This document shows positions 25,301 through 37,500 of a DNA stretch of 64,000 nucleotides, one piece after another. The notes under the pieces are model-generated. The model was not told where the DNA came from, did no database searches, and saw only the letters and a list, made by a program, of their open reading frames with translations. Origin of the DNA: Piper betle (Eukaryota; Streptophyta; Magnoliopsida; Piperales; Piperaceae). How positions within the stretch are numbered: the stretch's first letter is position 1; each line of letters opens with the position of its first letter. Made by a program: the position numbers and the translations under genes. The DNA is taken from contig JAURVB010014145.1 of the NCBI GenBank assembly GCA_033002965.1, forward strand, positions 186,001 to 250,000. The letters are read 5' to 3'.

Positions 25301-26208
25301 CTTTATCTCTCCCAACCTCAAGAGCCATAACTTCTGCCCCTGCGCGTGGGCAAGACTTAAACTCCTATTTTGACTAAATTTACAACAAAATAGTTTTATT
25401 TGCCCCACACTTCAAATAAGAAAATAGCCAAATCTATCAATTATCTCCACCGACAAACTGATAAAGATATTTTACAAAGAGGCGCCGTAGTCGACCAATC
25501 GATGGAAAAAACATAGAGCCTAGCTGAGACATTTTTCTTTCCTCTCACATTAGTAAACTCACTTAACCAACGCTATACCCTCTAACAAAATTTAGTGTTA
25601 GACAAACAAGTTTGTAAAGTAGACGATGGAAAGACTATAGAATCTTGAGTCAATGATGAGAGAAAGCAAGAAATGGGAAAGTATTAATCCACGTACATAC
25701 CACAATTGCCTTGATCCTTCACTCCGGTGACGACCCCTCTCCGCCTCCAATCCACCGACCGTGGCGCCAAGCAGGCCGCCTCCGGCGAAGCTCTCTTCGC
25801 TCTCTCCTTCCCCTCCGGCCTCCTGATCCTGGCCGAGTAGACCTGCTTGAACTCCTCGTTGCTCATGTCCGCGAACTTGCTCAACCCCACAGTGGGCCTC
25901 GTCCACGACGACCGGTCCGACCCCTCGCCGGGCCTATTCTCGATCACGTACGCCAAATTCGACAAGAAGTTCCGGAACCTCGCCTTCTTCTCCTCCTGGC
26001 TCCGGTACGCCTTCTCGTACCTCTCCATCCACAGCTCGAACAGCTCCTCGACCCGCCCGACGGAGCCGGCGTCGTCCGGGTCGTAGCCCAAGATGGAGAA
26101 GTCGCTCCTCGAGGACTGGAGTGGTGGAAGCCATGAAGATGCTAAGAGCAGCACGATGGTGGGGAGAAGGGAGGAAATGGGCATCTGGCCGATATTCCTC
26201 CTCCTCAT
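22384..26208 (-). CDS. RD21-type papain-like cysteine protease with granulin domain
   Basis: Minus-strand exons: 26208-25701, 24947-24715, 24623-24483, 24360-23950, 22946-22758, 22536-22384; the joined frame is about 544 aa. Order: signal peptide (hydrophobic at 11-25), I29 inhibitor prodomain (about 52-125), then peptidase C1 from APRSVDWR to about 367. The oxyanion Gln is in DQGNCG (Q166), the catalytic Cys in SCWAF (C172), the His in DIDHAV (H310) and the Asn in KNSWG (N330). A proline-rich linker (368-431) leads to a cysteine-rich granulin domain (432-494; [25 protein letters not shown]) and a 50-residue tail. Such enzymes mature in vacuoles or ER bodies and act in senescence and immunity. 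The 22947-23949 interval is treated as an intron (GTTAGT..AAG) because reading through it breaks the frame; see findings. An alternative start is ATG 26184. Upstream sequence from 26209 is the promoter side. Confidence 0.87.
22947..23949 (-). repeat. G/C-skewed proline-codon minisatellite inside the protease gene
   Basis: About 1 kb built almost only of GGTGGN-type units on the plus strand (CCNCCN on the gene's strand). It includes about four near-identical tandem 81-bp units (23411-23740; unit starts at 23461, 23542, 23623 and 23704). On the gene strand most of it reads as Pro/Ser-Pro codons, but in more than one frame. It lies between two copies of AAGCCGGTTA (22940-22949 and 23946-23955) that flank the linker and granulin coding parts. 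Treated here as intronic by frame arithmetic; an expanded extensin-like linker is the alternative. Confidence 0.8.
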
Positions 26209-27635
26209 CGGCAAGTGATCCGATGAGGTGTGGGGGAGCTGCCCTTGGTGTTAGATTAAAGAGGAGGCATGGGGTAGTAGCGGAAGGTGCGAGGAAGGTG
26301 CAGATGTAACTATTACCTGTCAGCTAAGCTGATGAGCAGACTGTTTGGTAGAGGGAGATGATACTCGAACTTGAGATCGACAAAAAGGCAGAGATCATTG
26401 AGGCACAGGCACAAGACATGTGTAGTGGTTGCCGATAGAAAAAATATAAATGATGGACGGTGAGATGCGGTAGTCTTCGACCCTTAACAAATGGGTGGGG
26501 AACAAAGTTACCTCATTATTATTCTCTGATGGCCATTTTTTGTGTAGGAAATTATGTCATGTGTAGGGGAGTTTGTGTTGAAAAATGGTTTAGTTATATT
26601 TGAAGTTTGAGCCACTTGGGACTCATTTTCTTTGAAATAATGAGTATGGTTTGTGATTTGAATTCATTCTTATGTTCAATCGTTCCCATCTAAATATCGA
26701 AGATTTAAATTCCATCGAAACCAATGAAACACTTACATGATATGGAATCCTGGAAAAAAGGACAATTTTTTTGCCTTGGAAATCACAAATGGTGGGAGTG
26801 GAGAGTGAACTGTGAACTCACCCAATTTAGGCTCCGCTCAAAGCAATTTAATTTAATTAATATAACTGATCAGGAGTATTAATCACTGCAATGGCAGGTA
26901 ATCAATGCAGCATAAAGTGGTTCACGTGGAAGAGCACAAGATGCAGCCTAATATTATATCTATGTAGTCCAAGGAAAATTAATCGGATAGTTAGATGGCC
27001 GGCCCTCAGCTAATCAAAGTACTAAAAAACAAGGGAAGACAAATGTAGAGAGGAAAGGAGAGGACATGGACCTTGTGAAAGGAACACTGCACAGGAAGGT
27101 GGTCACCATGGCCATGACGGTGTCATGTAGTTGGCGTCTCCTCTTCGTGAATTGAGTGGTCAGTTCAGCATGAATCAGATCAGCTCGTACCTAGAAGATG
27201 TCGTTTTAAATTTGGAACACAATTTTGGTGACGCAAGCGATGACATTAAGATTTGCTGGACGATTTTGAGGGAATTATAATATTTTTTACTATCCATGTT
27301 ATTACCGTCCAATTTTGTTCAGTATAATTTGTCGTGAGTACACGTTTTCGAGTTTATGATCATAAAAAATGGGGACGATATGAAGCGCATGAGTGGCCAA
27401 CACTGTGACTCGCCAAAACAGTCCTTATCACTTTCCAAAAGTGGCTTGACGAAAAAAAAGTGGGCTTTACAAAAGTTTCGAGGCCCAAAGTAGATGTATG
27501 CGAGTGATCATAGACCCATTAATTTTTCGAGGTCCATTAATGCACACAACCAACTTATCTATACATTTTTTGGAAAAAAAATGATACATTTTTATGGTAT
27601 TATATGGGAATTATAAATACGAGTTCTGACTATGA
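26209..27635. other. Intergenic, upstream of the protease gene
   Basis: Promoter side of the protease gene on the minus strand, then AT-rich sequence without exons or recognisable repeats. Confidence 0.45.
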
Positions 27636-28032
27636 TTAGGGCGGCTAAACAAGTGAGCGAGCCGAGCTTGACTTGTATTCTAACTCGGCTCGAATAGTTC
27701 GAAGTACAATAGTTAGGCTCGAACCTCCAAGACTTCAACTTAAATACTTACCATTTAAGTTATCCCACTAATTTGTTATTATATTGTATATAAATAAATA
27801 TAATTATTTATAATTAAATTTATTAATATATATCTATACTATATTATTATATTATTTTATCGAATTAAGTTTGAGTTATAACTAAGTCGAGTTGAGTCGA
27901 ATATTATCTTATTCAAACTCGGTTCGAAGGATTCGAGTCGAACTCGAACATTTAAATATCGAATTTTGAAGAAAGTTAAACCGAATTCAATGCTAAATAC
28001 TCACGGGCTAGCTTGTTTAATTAACAACCCTA
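27636..28032. repeat. CGAGCTCG-rich degenerate interspersed repeat with imperfect terminal inverted repeats
   Basis: It starts TAGGGCGGCTAAACAAG and ends CTTGTTTAATTAACAACCCTA, which are imperfect inverted copies. Inside are recurrent AACTCGGCTCGA and GAGCCGAGCTTG words around an AT-rich core. The flanks carry similar TATGAT bases on both sides. It resembles a small non-autonomous DNA element; no protein is encoded. Confidence 0.45.
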
Positions 28033-30324
28033 ATTATGATTCACAATAAAAATAAAAAATTGTGTAATTATAAAAATGAATTTTTGTAGCTACAAAGATG
28101 GGGTTCCATACAATATGGCAGACATCAAAGCCATGGAGGCTGGTTGATAGAGTTATCATATATTCCCATGCTAAAATTTATGTGCATGCATTGACTGACC
28201 TTGCTTTGAGACATTAATTTAATGTCTAGGATTTACCATATTAGCGATGAATTCAACGCATAATTGTACTTTGAGCAGTACATTATAAGCAATTAAGATC
28301 TGATAATTGTTATTTAAACGCCAATGTCATATAACTTTTATGGAAACATTTACCATGGATGTTGATGGAGTAGAGTTAGATCTACGTTATCCCTTGAGTA
28401 AATAATTAGATACAGAGTCTTGTTTGGGAAACGAGTAAGACCTGCCAGCTAGATTGATCAGCCCACATTGACTGCTAATTTGATTTAAGCTATTAATCTC
28501 TGCATTATTGAGTACACATGCACAAGCTATGCTTTAGAGTAATTAGTCTGTTCTACATGCAGCCAAATTCATTGGTCAATGTACTTGTTTTACCCATTGG
28601 ATTAACAATGCTAGTACAGATAAACCGCCAAATTCAAAACAACTCTTAATTTTGCATCGTTTAAATACTGCTTGTTTAATTTTTGCTATTATTTTTGCTT
28701 TGATGTTCTTTGTCCCATGCAGTACAATAGCGGGCATTAAACATTATATCCGAAAAATTAATTAAACAAACTTACAAGGTTTTTGTTTGATAATTCACGA
28801 AAAGTTTTGGTAATTATGTCAGCAAAAAGGTTGGAAATTGGTCTGAAAAAAAGCATAAAATATCTCTCTCTTTTCCTTTTTCTTTTTTTATCCATGAATC
28901 AGAGGTCCTACAACCGCTATCCCAAAATGCTTTTGTTTTGTTTTTTAAATTAAGTATTTATACTTATTTCTTTTTTTTGCCAAATATAAAAACGTATTCA
29001 AACGATACACATGTTGGCCAATGAGCCCGAAGATTAAAAACATGATAAGATAATCTTTATGAAAAGATACAAGCTTTTAAAAATGATGGATGGGAGAGCA
29101 ATACACTACAGAGGCAAAGTTTTGGGAGAAAAAAGAAGAAAAAATGTGGCCCGCGGGACACGAAATAAAAGAACTATTCCGTTTCGGTAGCTTTTAATAC
29201 GGACAGGGACAGGTTGTCCAAGTAAAGTACGCTTCTGCTTCCACGTGATCCGACCGACGTCACCGCCGGTGTTACTTTTGTAATTTCACCCAACTTTTAA
29301 TCAATCAAATATATCTCAACTCATACGAACTTCCCGGTCACTTGTCACCCTCCTCTATCCTTTCACACACGACTTCCTTCTTAATGTAATGGTGGATGCT
29401 GCCTCGCTGAATTACTGTCTTCTTCCTTCATCCCAATCCTGTTTGTTCTGGGGTTGGGGTTGCTGCCATGTTTTTGTCTTTTTTGCTCAGTGAAAGTCAG
29501 GACAGGGAGTTTAGTGTAGTGCAGTGATAAGATCAGTATCTGTTTGAGCCAACTGTGTATATCACTGTATGGAAGTCTTGTGTGGAGGTATGATGAGATC
29601 AGTTTTATGATGCTATGAATTAGTAAAGACGACTAACTAGACTTGTTGCATGCTTGAGATCCCTTATGTTCATGTTAGTTTTCGAGTTGATATGTCAACG
29701 GCTTGTTTCTTGTTTGATTTAATCCCGTCGTTGGTTTGTCTGGCTATTGCCTATTACTTGGTATGCGTTTTGGATCTGTCCCTGATTTGAATTTTGGGCG
29801 GATGGAGATTCATCTTTACTGTCGGAAAGCAGAGATTTTTTTTCTCTTTATCTTTTCCGGGGCGGTGTTTGTGGATCCGATGAAAATAGAGCCCTTCGTT
29901 TGCTGATATTTGAATTCCCAACCCGTCTCATTTGTTAAGATCAGTGCTATGTGTGCCAAGGACCGTGATATGATACAGTAGATCTTGAACCTAATTGATA
30001 CTTGCTCACTTAATAGACTAGTATATCAACTATTTCTTATTTCTATGTGGCTTTGAATGTTAAATAACATTCTTTTTCTGTGTCTGATTTTTGCCTTTCG
30101 TTTGCCAATTTGTTGTCATCTGTACAAATATTAATGTTTTTCGTTTGAATTTCTATGCAGAAATTCAGCTAGTAATCTATATTCCTCTTGGTGCCCGTTC
30201 TTTTCCGGCAAAATTAATGTTTCATTTTCGGTGGAAGGCATGAATTTCAATTTGAGCCGCAGCTAAAGCTAATCTTGGAGACTAGGCATTATCTTCTGTC
30301 TATAAGACACCGAAAGGTAATTTG
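28033..30324. other. Intergenic and 5' leader of the DUF688 gene
   Basis: 28033-29100 is AT-rich and featureless. From about 29150 GC content rises (CCGCGGG, CCACGTG, CCGACGTCACCG). The stretch 29350-30324 is likely the promoter, 5' UTR exon and 5' UTR intron of the plus-strand gene; a good acceptor (TCTATGCAG) lies near 30160. Confidence 0.5.
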
Positions 30325-32557
30325 ATGGAGGAAAAGCAGCTTAATTTTGACGCACCACTGCTTTCTCTTAGACGACATATCCCAATAACAACTTCAGAGG
30401 GCAGAGCTGAAGAAAAAGTATCTAAAGTTGTTCCTAATATTGGACCTTTTCCTCCTCCCTATAAATCAGACATTAAATCAGGACCAGTGAGGAAAGCTGG
30501 TTCTGTTCCTTTTGTGTGGGAACAGACTCCAGGGAAGCCCAAAGACAGAGGAGAATATCAAACTCAAAATTCAAAATTGGTCACTCAAGTCCCAAAACTT
30601 CCTCCTGGTTGGAAATTCGATTCCCAAAAGCAAAAACAGCAGCTACATTCTGCAAAGTCTGTTGGTGAGAAGGATCACCAAAATTCAATGCGCAAGATTG
30701 AGACATGTAATTTAGAAGACGAGCTATTGTCAGAGAGTTCTAAATGTGGTGACATATGTAAGGAAAACCTTCATTCCGATGATGATGATGGCGATGCTGA
30801 ATTTTCAGATGCTCGCGACAGTTTTTCACGCACCGAGTCCTCTTATGTGAATTGTAGTTTGAGTGGCCTTAGCAGCTTGGACAATTCACAGTTAAAGTTT
30901 AAGAGAAGCTTGTCAACGGAATCTGAAATGAGAGATTTTATGATTGGCAGATTTTTACCAGCTGCCAAGGCGGTGGCTTCTGAAGCAACCCCATTTGCTA
31001 CAAAACAGCCATCTCAACCACGTGATACTACAAGGATCTTGAACATGGTGACTTCGAAGATTATACCCGTAGCAAATATGAATTCACCGCTTAATTTACA
31101 GCAGCAAATTCCTATACACTGTGACGACAGTGAGGAAGACGAAGATTATGATATGAATGACAATGTATCAGCCAAAGCTTGTGGGTTACTCCCCCGATTT
31201 TGCTTGAAGAGCTCTTCTTGTCTTTTAAATCCTGTTCCCTTTGTGAAGGCTGCAGGGCAGTCACCGCGCATGCAGAACAAGCTTAGTGCTTTTAAGAAGG
31301 ATACCACAGCTCGTGATTCGGTTCGTGTCTTCGATGATGGGGTAAGACATATAAAGTAGAAGAGAAATACGTGTTTATACATACATCTGAACTGCAAAAA
31401 ATTGTCATGATAATTGTTAAGCATACTGGTAAATCTTACTTATTTGTCTATCAATGATCTGGCGAATTTCTATTAAACAAATGTATGCAATTTTACAAAG
31501 AAATAATTTTTCCTAATGCAGCAGCAGCATTTCTGGGACGCTGTTCGCAAGTATAAATTGACTCGTGGGATTCAAGCAGATGATTACAATGATTCTGTCA
31601 GTAAAAAAATACTGAAAGTAACAAGCTTGCATTTTGTAGAGAATATCAAGCCTTTGGTTTAGCCTGTGACAGTAAGCAACTTAATGGTGATTTTTCACCT
31701 TACAGCCAGAATGAAGTACCACAATCACTGGTTATTAATGGATCTCATCCTGCGAAATTGTTGGAGCAGTCCTCGAAGACACCATCAGATGAAGGTAAAA
31801 AAGCTCGGAGCAGTCTCAGGGAATTATTGAAGTATGATGGGGGCAGTGAAAAGGGATCTTGCTCATCTAGCTCAGTAGTTGAGAAGACCCTATATGTGGA
31901 TTCTGTTCAAGAACTGGATAAACCAATGTCTAATACCTCTTTGAGGGAACTAATGAGTCCTAAATTCGGCGACGTAGACATTCCGTTAGAAAGCGAGGTT
32001 TTGAATTGGGACACTGATATCAAGCGTCAACCAAATATTAAAGTAAAGGGTGATATTTGCCAATCTCCCGAGTCAAGGGTTATACATGAATTGCCATCAT
32101 CACAAAATATGTTCTCGTCAAGAACATCATGCAATGTGGATAAAAAATTGGCTTCTACTTTGGGTGACATGATCAACTGTCCACCAGCAGACAAAGGTAA
32201 GAACGTGCATTTTGAAAATGCGCCGGCAGTCAAGAGTGTGGATATACGTTCTGCTGAATTTATAAGAGAGGACAAGGAAGCAAAAATCGCAATCAATTAG
32301 CAAAACTTCTGAAAGTTGAAGATGACAAGGAAACGCTTGTTAGTTCAATCGGATCAGTACTGCCACCGCCATTGCCAAAGTCACCATCTGAGTCTTGGCT
32401 GTGTCGAACCTTACCTGCCGCATCATCCAGGAATCAGCCATCTTCTCCACACACTAATATCCACTTTAGTCTGAGAAAGCAGGTCCCAAATGTAGTGGTC
32501 ATGGATTCCAAGTTGCAAAACACTGTAAGAACCCAGAATGGCGGTTTTCGTTCTTAA
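30325..32557 (+). CDS. DUF688 family plant protein
   Basis: Two plus-strand coding exons: 30325-31341 (339 codons, ends at GTAAGA) and 31522-32557. The N-terminus MEEKQLNFDAPLLSLRR and the motif GSVPFVWEQTPGKPK (about residue 60), followed by PKLPPGWK, are the signature of DUF688. The C-terminus VLPPPLPKSPSESWLCRTLP is also typical. The family is plant-specific, mostly disordered and of unknown function. Serine- and acid-rich stretches (SDDDDGDAEFSDARDSFSRTESS) fill the middle. Exon 2 is open only if one base is added in the A7 run 31603-31609 and one in the A5 run 32282-32286; the protein would then be about 684 residues. As written it stops soon after the first run. I chose ATG 30325; an in-frame TTG just before it is not a start. 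Confidence 0.86.
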
Positions 32558-32987
32558 GATCAGTACATAAAAGTTTATCAACTTCATTTATATATCATAA
32601 AATGTTCAGCTAAATTAGAAATTGCTGAGCATAAACAGGTTTACTACTTGTTGCCATGCATTGTGCATAAAAGTTCTCAATGTCCTATTGTCAGATGTAA
32701 ACAAATGAGTATTTTTTCTAAAGTTTTTGCCACATTATAACTTGTAAAATTAAATAAACGGTCATTCGCATGAAACATGCCACACAGACGTGGAAGATAA
32801 CATGCCGCATTGTCTTAAAACTGTTTATGACAGCTTACATGCCAGAATCTTCTTCTTGTCGATGAAGCGTGAAGCATGCCGTTAATGGCCGGCATGCTAA
32901 ACACAATTCCTCCAAGCATCCTTCTAATTTTCTCTAGTACTTGAGAGCTGTTTATAGGTATACATGTACATCATTTCTTGACGAAGT

Positions 32988-33570
32988 ATGTCAAACGGAG
33001 GGGATCACAGAAACTTCCAATTTCTAGAGCTAAGCTTGGGACAGATGCCAAGGAGAAAAGATGAGCGCATGAAAACGCCAGCCACAATGGTTGACCTGTA
33101 CAACTCTGTCCCTATAGACCCCACTGGCCTCTCCAATTTCATCTCTCGTTCTGGTATATACGATATATGTATGTGCTTATAAATAAATGCCTTCCCATCC
33201 ATATTATTATGCATGCTTGTTAATTTAAATGATTATGGCTGCCAATTACTCGCCTAAAAGCTGAAAAAAATCGACCAGGGTAATATGATCATTGATCGCA
33301 ATGTTAGTGTGATCCATCTAGTAAAGCTTTGATAGTAAAGGGATCACTCTAATATTTTCTCAATTACTGTTACTTTCACTACCTCGTGGTACTATCCACT
33401 AATTAGCAAACTAAGTACTGTGGTTAATAGATGTGTGGGTGTATATAGAAGCGGAATCGAAGAAGAGGCTGGAGAGGATGAACCAGAGGCTCAAAGACTT
33501 GGAGAAACAGATGGGGGAGCTGGAAGACGTGGTCATGAGGAAGGCCAATTTCTCACCCTCTTTTGGGTAG
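32988..33570 (+). CDS. Small two-exon coiled-coil protein, unidentified
   Basis: Exon 1 is 32988-33153 and ends in phase 1 at a GTATAT donor. Exon 2 is 33449-33570, after a TATATAG acceptor. Joined, they give 95 residues with a TAG stop. The first 55 residues (MSNGGDHRNFQFLELSLGQ...) are polar with an LELSL motif that resembles an EAR repressor motif (LxLxL). The second exon is a clear heptad coiled coil (ESKKRLERMNQRLKDLEKQ). The exact phase match across the intron and the codon-like composition support a real gene. I do not recognise the family; a small dimerising regulator is one guess. It lies 430 bp after the DUF688 gene on the same strand. Confidence 0.6.
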
Positions 33571-33899
33571 TGTGCAGATTGATGTAGCACTCCTGGGCAT
33601 CGTCTACACCATCGAAGTCATGCTTGCATGGTATTAATCCGGAGTATACCTACGTTGAGCTCAATAGATTTTTGAACCCAGTCAATGAAATTTGAGTATG
33701 GCTGGTAGCCAAATACCTCTAGACTGCGAGCTTGTATTTTACTTTGCAAGTCATTTCCAATCCTCGTATACAAATTTAATGTGCTTTATATTTTGATGAC
33801 AGTTTACATATGCAAACGTAAATTAAGTTGGTTACCAAACTGAATTAATATGCGTAGAAATTTAAGATTTGAGGGTGTTATGATATAGAATTCACGAAA

Positions 33900-34595
33900 C
33901 AAGGGATAGGAAATTGTGGTTAACCCCAACCCACATCTTTCTTTACCTCGTAAGTGACAGTCTAACCAACGTTTCTATTCGTAATGACCAAGCCCAAAGT
34001 GTAGCATAATAAGCTAAGTCATCTCTTTAAAAGTGGTTAACCTAAATGAAAAATTATAGTTTATTCACACTTATAAATAAGATTTTATCGCATTAGGTAT
34101 TAGATGTGAAACTAAATTGAGGTATATCATAATCTACCCACCTTAGAAAATTTTGTCTTCAAAATTTTACAATGGCCCGTCTCTAGCCCAGTCCACGTCC
34201 TTCTCTGGCTCGTGATCGATATCTTAACCAACGTCCCTAATCCAACCTACTATCTAACACGTAACTAGGTTGCTCTTTCGTAATAACCCGACCCAATGTA
34301 TAACATAATGAGCTAAGTTATCTCTTCAACTTGGTAAGCCCACATTTTTCTTTGGCTCATGAGTGACAGTTTAGGTAATGTCCCTAGTCTAACTTATTAT
34401 CTAATACAGAATGAGGTTGCTCTGATACCATCAATAACTATGTGGTTCAAAATGGAATTAATGGGCCTCAGTTATTTCTTTAAAAGTAATTAATCAAGTT
34501 GAAGATTAATAATTCATTCTCACTTATAAATAGGATCTTACCCTAAAAAATTTAGATGTGAGACTTAATTAAAAGATCTCACAATTTTTGACACA
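33900..34595 (-). mobile_element. TRIM-like retrotransposon remnant cluster
   Basis: Two diverged copies of a short LTR-like unit lie at about 34003-34140 and 34440-34590. They share AGCTAAGTTATCTCTT, CACTTATAAATAGGATCTTA and TTAGATGTGAGACTTAATT. Between them, on the minus strand, TGGTATCAGAGC at 34430-34419 is a primer binding site for initiator tRNA-Met. The internal GTCTAACCAACGTCCCT-type segment recurs at about 33950, 34230 and 34390, so the unit is partly tandem or nested. No protein is encoded. This fits the small non-autonomous TRIM class. Confidence 0.65.
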
Positions 34596-37500
34596 AATTA
34601 ACAAAATACAAGCAGCCGCATAATTAAATAAATCACTTAATTGTGTCATTTCCACCAAGTTGGGTACTTAATTACGTGAAAGCACCATATATTAATAATG
34701 TTTAAATCACACTATTAGCTAATCAAAAGCTACTTAAATATAAGTGTAAGTTTTAAGGTAGGCCACAATACATACTTTTTGGATAAGCTGCTAAGCACTT
34801 AAAACTCATACAACGACATACGAACTCATTTTCCAAAAGCTGCCCAGTAATTGTCTTGCTGCTAATAGTACTTTAACTTTGTGGGCTTCCTTCACCATAG
34901 TTTTAGAATTCTCCACTAGTTGCACTTCTAGGGCTGCCCATTACAAATGTATTTGCTTGGAAGTGGAACTGAGAAGGAAGTGAAAATAACAGAGAAAGGA
35001 GAAAGGATGGGAATAGGGGCATCACCAAGGAGCTAGCATTATTCAAAGGCCCTTCCACAGGAGGCAAATGAATATGATTTTGATGATCTCCGACAACATG
35101 TGTAAATTCTGAAAAAAACAACATGTAAATTCTTTATTCATATTAGTGCGGTAAATTTTGATGCCCTCACAACGTATGTAAATCCAAGCTAGGCTGATTT
35201 GATGGTTTCCGACAACATATTATTATTAGAACATTTGCTATTGTTTTTTACGTGCGGTTAGTTTGATGTAGATATTGTGGTTGGAGGCTTGTTGCGCTTG
35301 TCATACGCTTGTTGCGAGGGTAATTGTTTGAGCCTCCGGCTTGGGCCTCTGTTAGGTACCTCTCCCTCCATTTAGTTTGTCCTCATTACATATAATTTTC
35401 ATTATTTTTAATATGTATTTTTTCAACTGTATTATGATGTGAAACCTAAATTGTTTGTCAAAGAGTTTTTGAGTCAGTTCGGTCTTAACCTGAATCAAGT
35501 TATTTGGGTCTGACCCTTCTTAACGTTCTTCGAGTATGGTATGATATGTATTTGTTCGGCCCTAGCCTCCTTCGACATTGGTACCCCTGTTGGATGCAAT
35601 ATGCCCAATCCCTTCTTGGTTTTGGTTTGATCGAGTTGGGTCTAGTTAGACTTTAGGGGCAAGTCCCTTGTGAGTTTAGTTTATTTGTACCACTTTTTGA
35701 TCGATCCTAGATCCTGCAGGACTCATGATATGGTTCTTGAGGTCACCTGATCACCTTAGGTTGAAAACCCTAAGTGTTCACAACTTGCGCTTGGCACAAA
35801 AGGGGCTCTACCAGTGCCCTTGCATCTTTGCGCTAGTCTTCATTAGGGTTAGGGTTTTAAGTTAGGGTATAAAGGCGCTGGCATAGCTACCTTGCGCCCA
35901 AATTTAAAATTTCACCTTCTTTCCCCTGGAGCAAAGGCGTTGCGTCAGCGCCCTTGTGCCTTGAAGTTGACCTGAAATTGCATGCAATTTGGTTCAATAG
36001 CTCGCGTGTTCCGAGTTTTTAGCTTTCCTTGGTCCGACTTGGCAACGTGTAGTGCAAAGGCTCCCTCCCAATACCCTTGCGCTGTCCCAGGATTTTTTCC
36101 TGTAAATAGAAGCCAATCTCCAAGCTTTTCACCTCTTGTTTTGATCTTCCCTTCCACCCTTCCTTTCCCTCCTTTCCAACTCTTCCTTCACTCTACTAGG
36201 CCTCTCAAAGTCAAGTCTAACCTCTTAGGATCATAGGTCTTAGGGTAGGAAGGCCCAAGAGACCTCCCCTTAGGTCTCCTTGAGGTAAATGTCTCTCCTT
36301 TTTACCTTTTTGCAATGTTGTATGCTTCTATTTGTATGTATGCATTCTTCCTTGTATTTTTTGCCATTTTTATTTGTTTGTTAGGAGTTACTAGACTTTT
36401 GAATCATCGCATTTGCATGTCTATAAAAATAATTATGCATTTTTAAATGATTTGTTGTCATTGGCTTGCACTGTTTAGTGTAAAATACATATCTCATGTT
36501 GTAGATGGTATTTTTACATTGTATTGGCTTTGTTGTGTTCATGAATGACAGATCTACATGCTTCATGCATATGATTTTGTCTAATATGGCATGCATGATC
36601 ATATAGGGTGCCAAACTTGACGAAAGGAGATAACTTTCATAGTCACTGTGATCTAGCTGCTCATTTCTCTAATTTTTACACCCTTGTGTAGGCTTCTATT
36701 GATATTGCATAATTGTAGATCTTGTGTTGGCTTGATCCTATGAAAATATGACACTAAGATAACTACTTTAAATGTATAAACAAATCCCCTAATCATTTGT
36801 TGTGTTTGCTTTGATGTATGCATGTCTTGCCATACTCTGAGTTTGTGCTCCATGGTGAGCCTATTAAAAGTTGTTAATAAAATCTTTAAAACTTACATAA
36901 AACTTAATAATTGTCTACTAGAAACCTGTAAGTTTTGGTAACAATTAATAATCATATAGGTGGTTAGTTAACCCGGTATTCTGGAGTGTATAGGAATGCC
37001 AGTTAAAACCTTAGTTCTTTTGCTCTCGATGTAAAATTTGAAACCCTAATCAAATGGTGATGAAATTGCATTAAATTTCTCCACACCTTAGGTTGTGTCC
37101 CAATAACATTATATTAAAATTTGGAAGCATTTGGCTAAGTAGATCTTGCGTTAGGATTTTCTAAGCCTCATAAGTCCAACCAGCTCCAAAATTAACCTAG
37201 CCAATGCCTTTGGCTCCTTGTGTGTCAAGTTTAATCATGTGTTTATGTATTGATCTTTATTTTTAGATGATTGTATTTTGTGGGCATGAGCCCCAAACCT
37301 ATTTATAAAGTATCTATAAGTTGGATTGGGTTTATGGTGTGGTATTTGTGTATGTGTGTTTAATATTATATTTTATTATTATTTTATATGTAGAGCAGAT
37401 AAACTTTGGGGCAAAGGATAGAAGCCTCAAAGTCATTGAACATGACGAGGAGCAAACTTAGGTACACGAAATGTATTTCATTATAACTATGTGTATGTAG

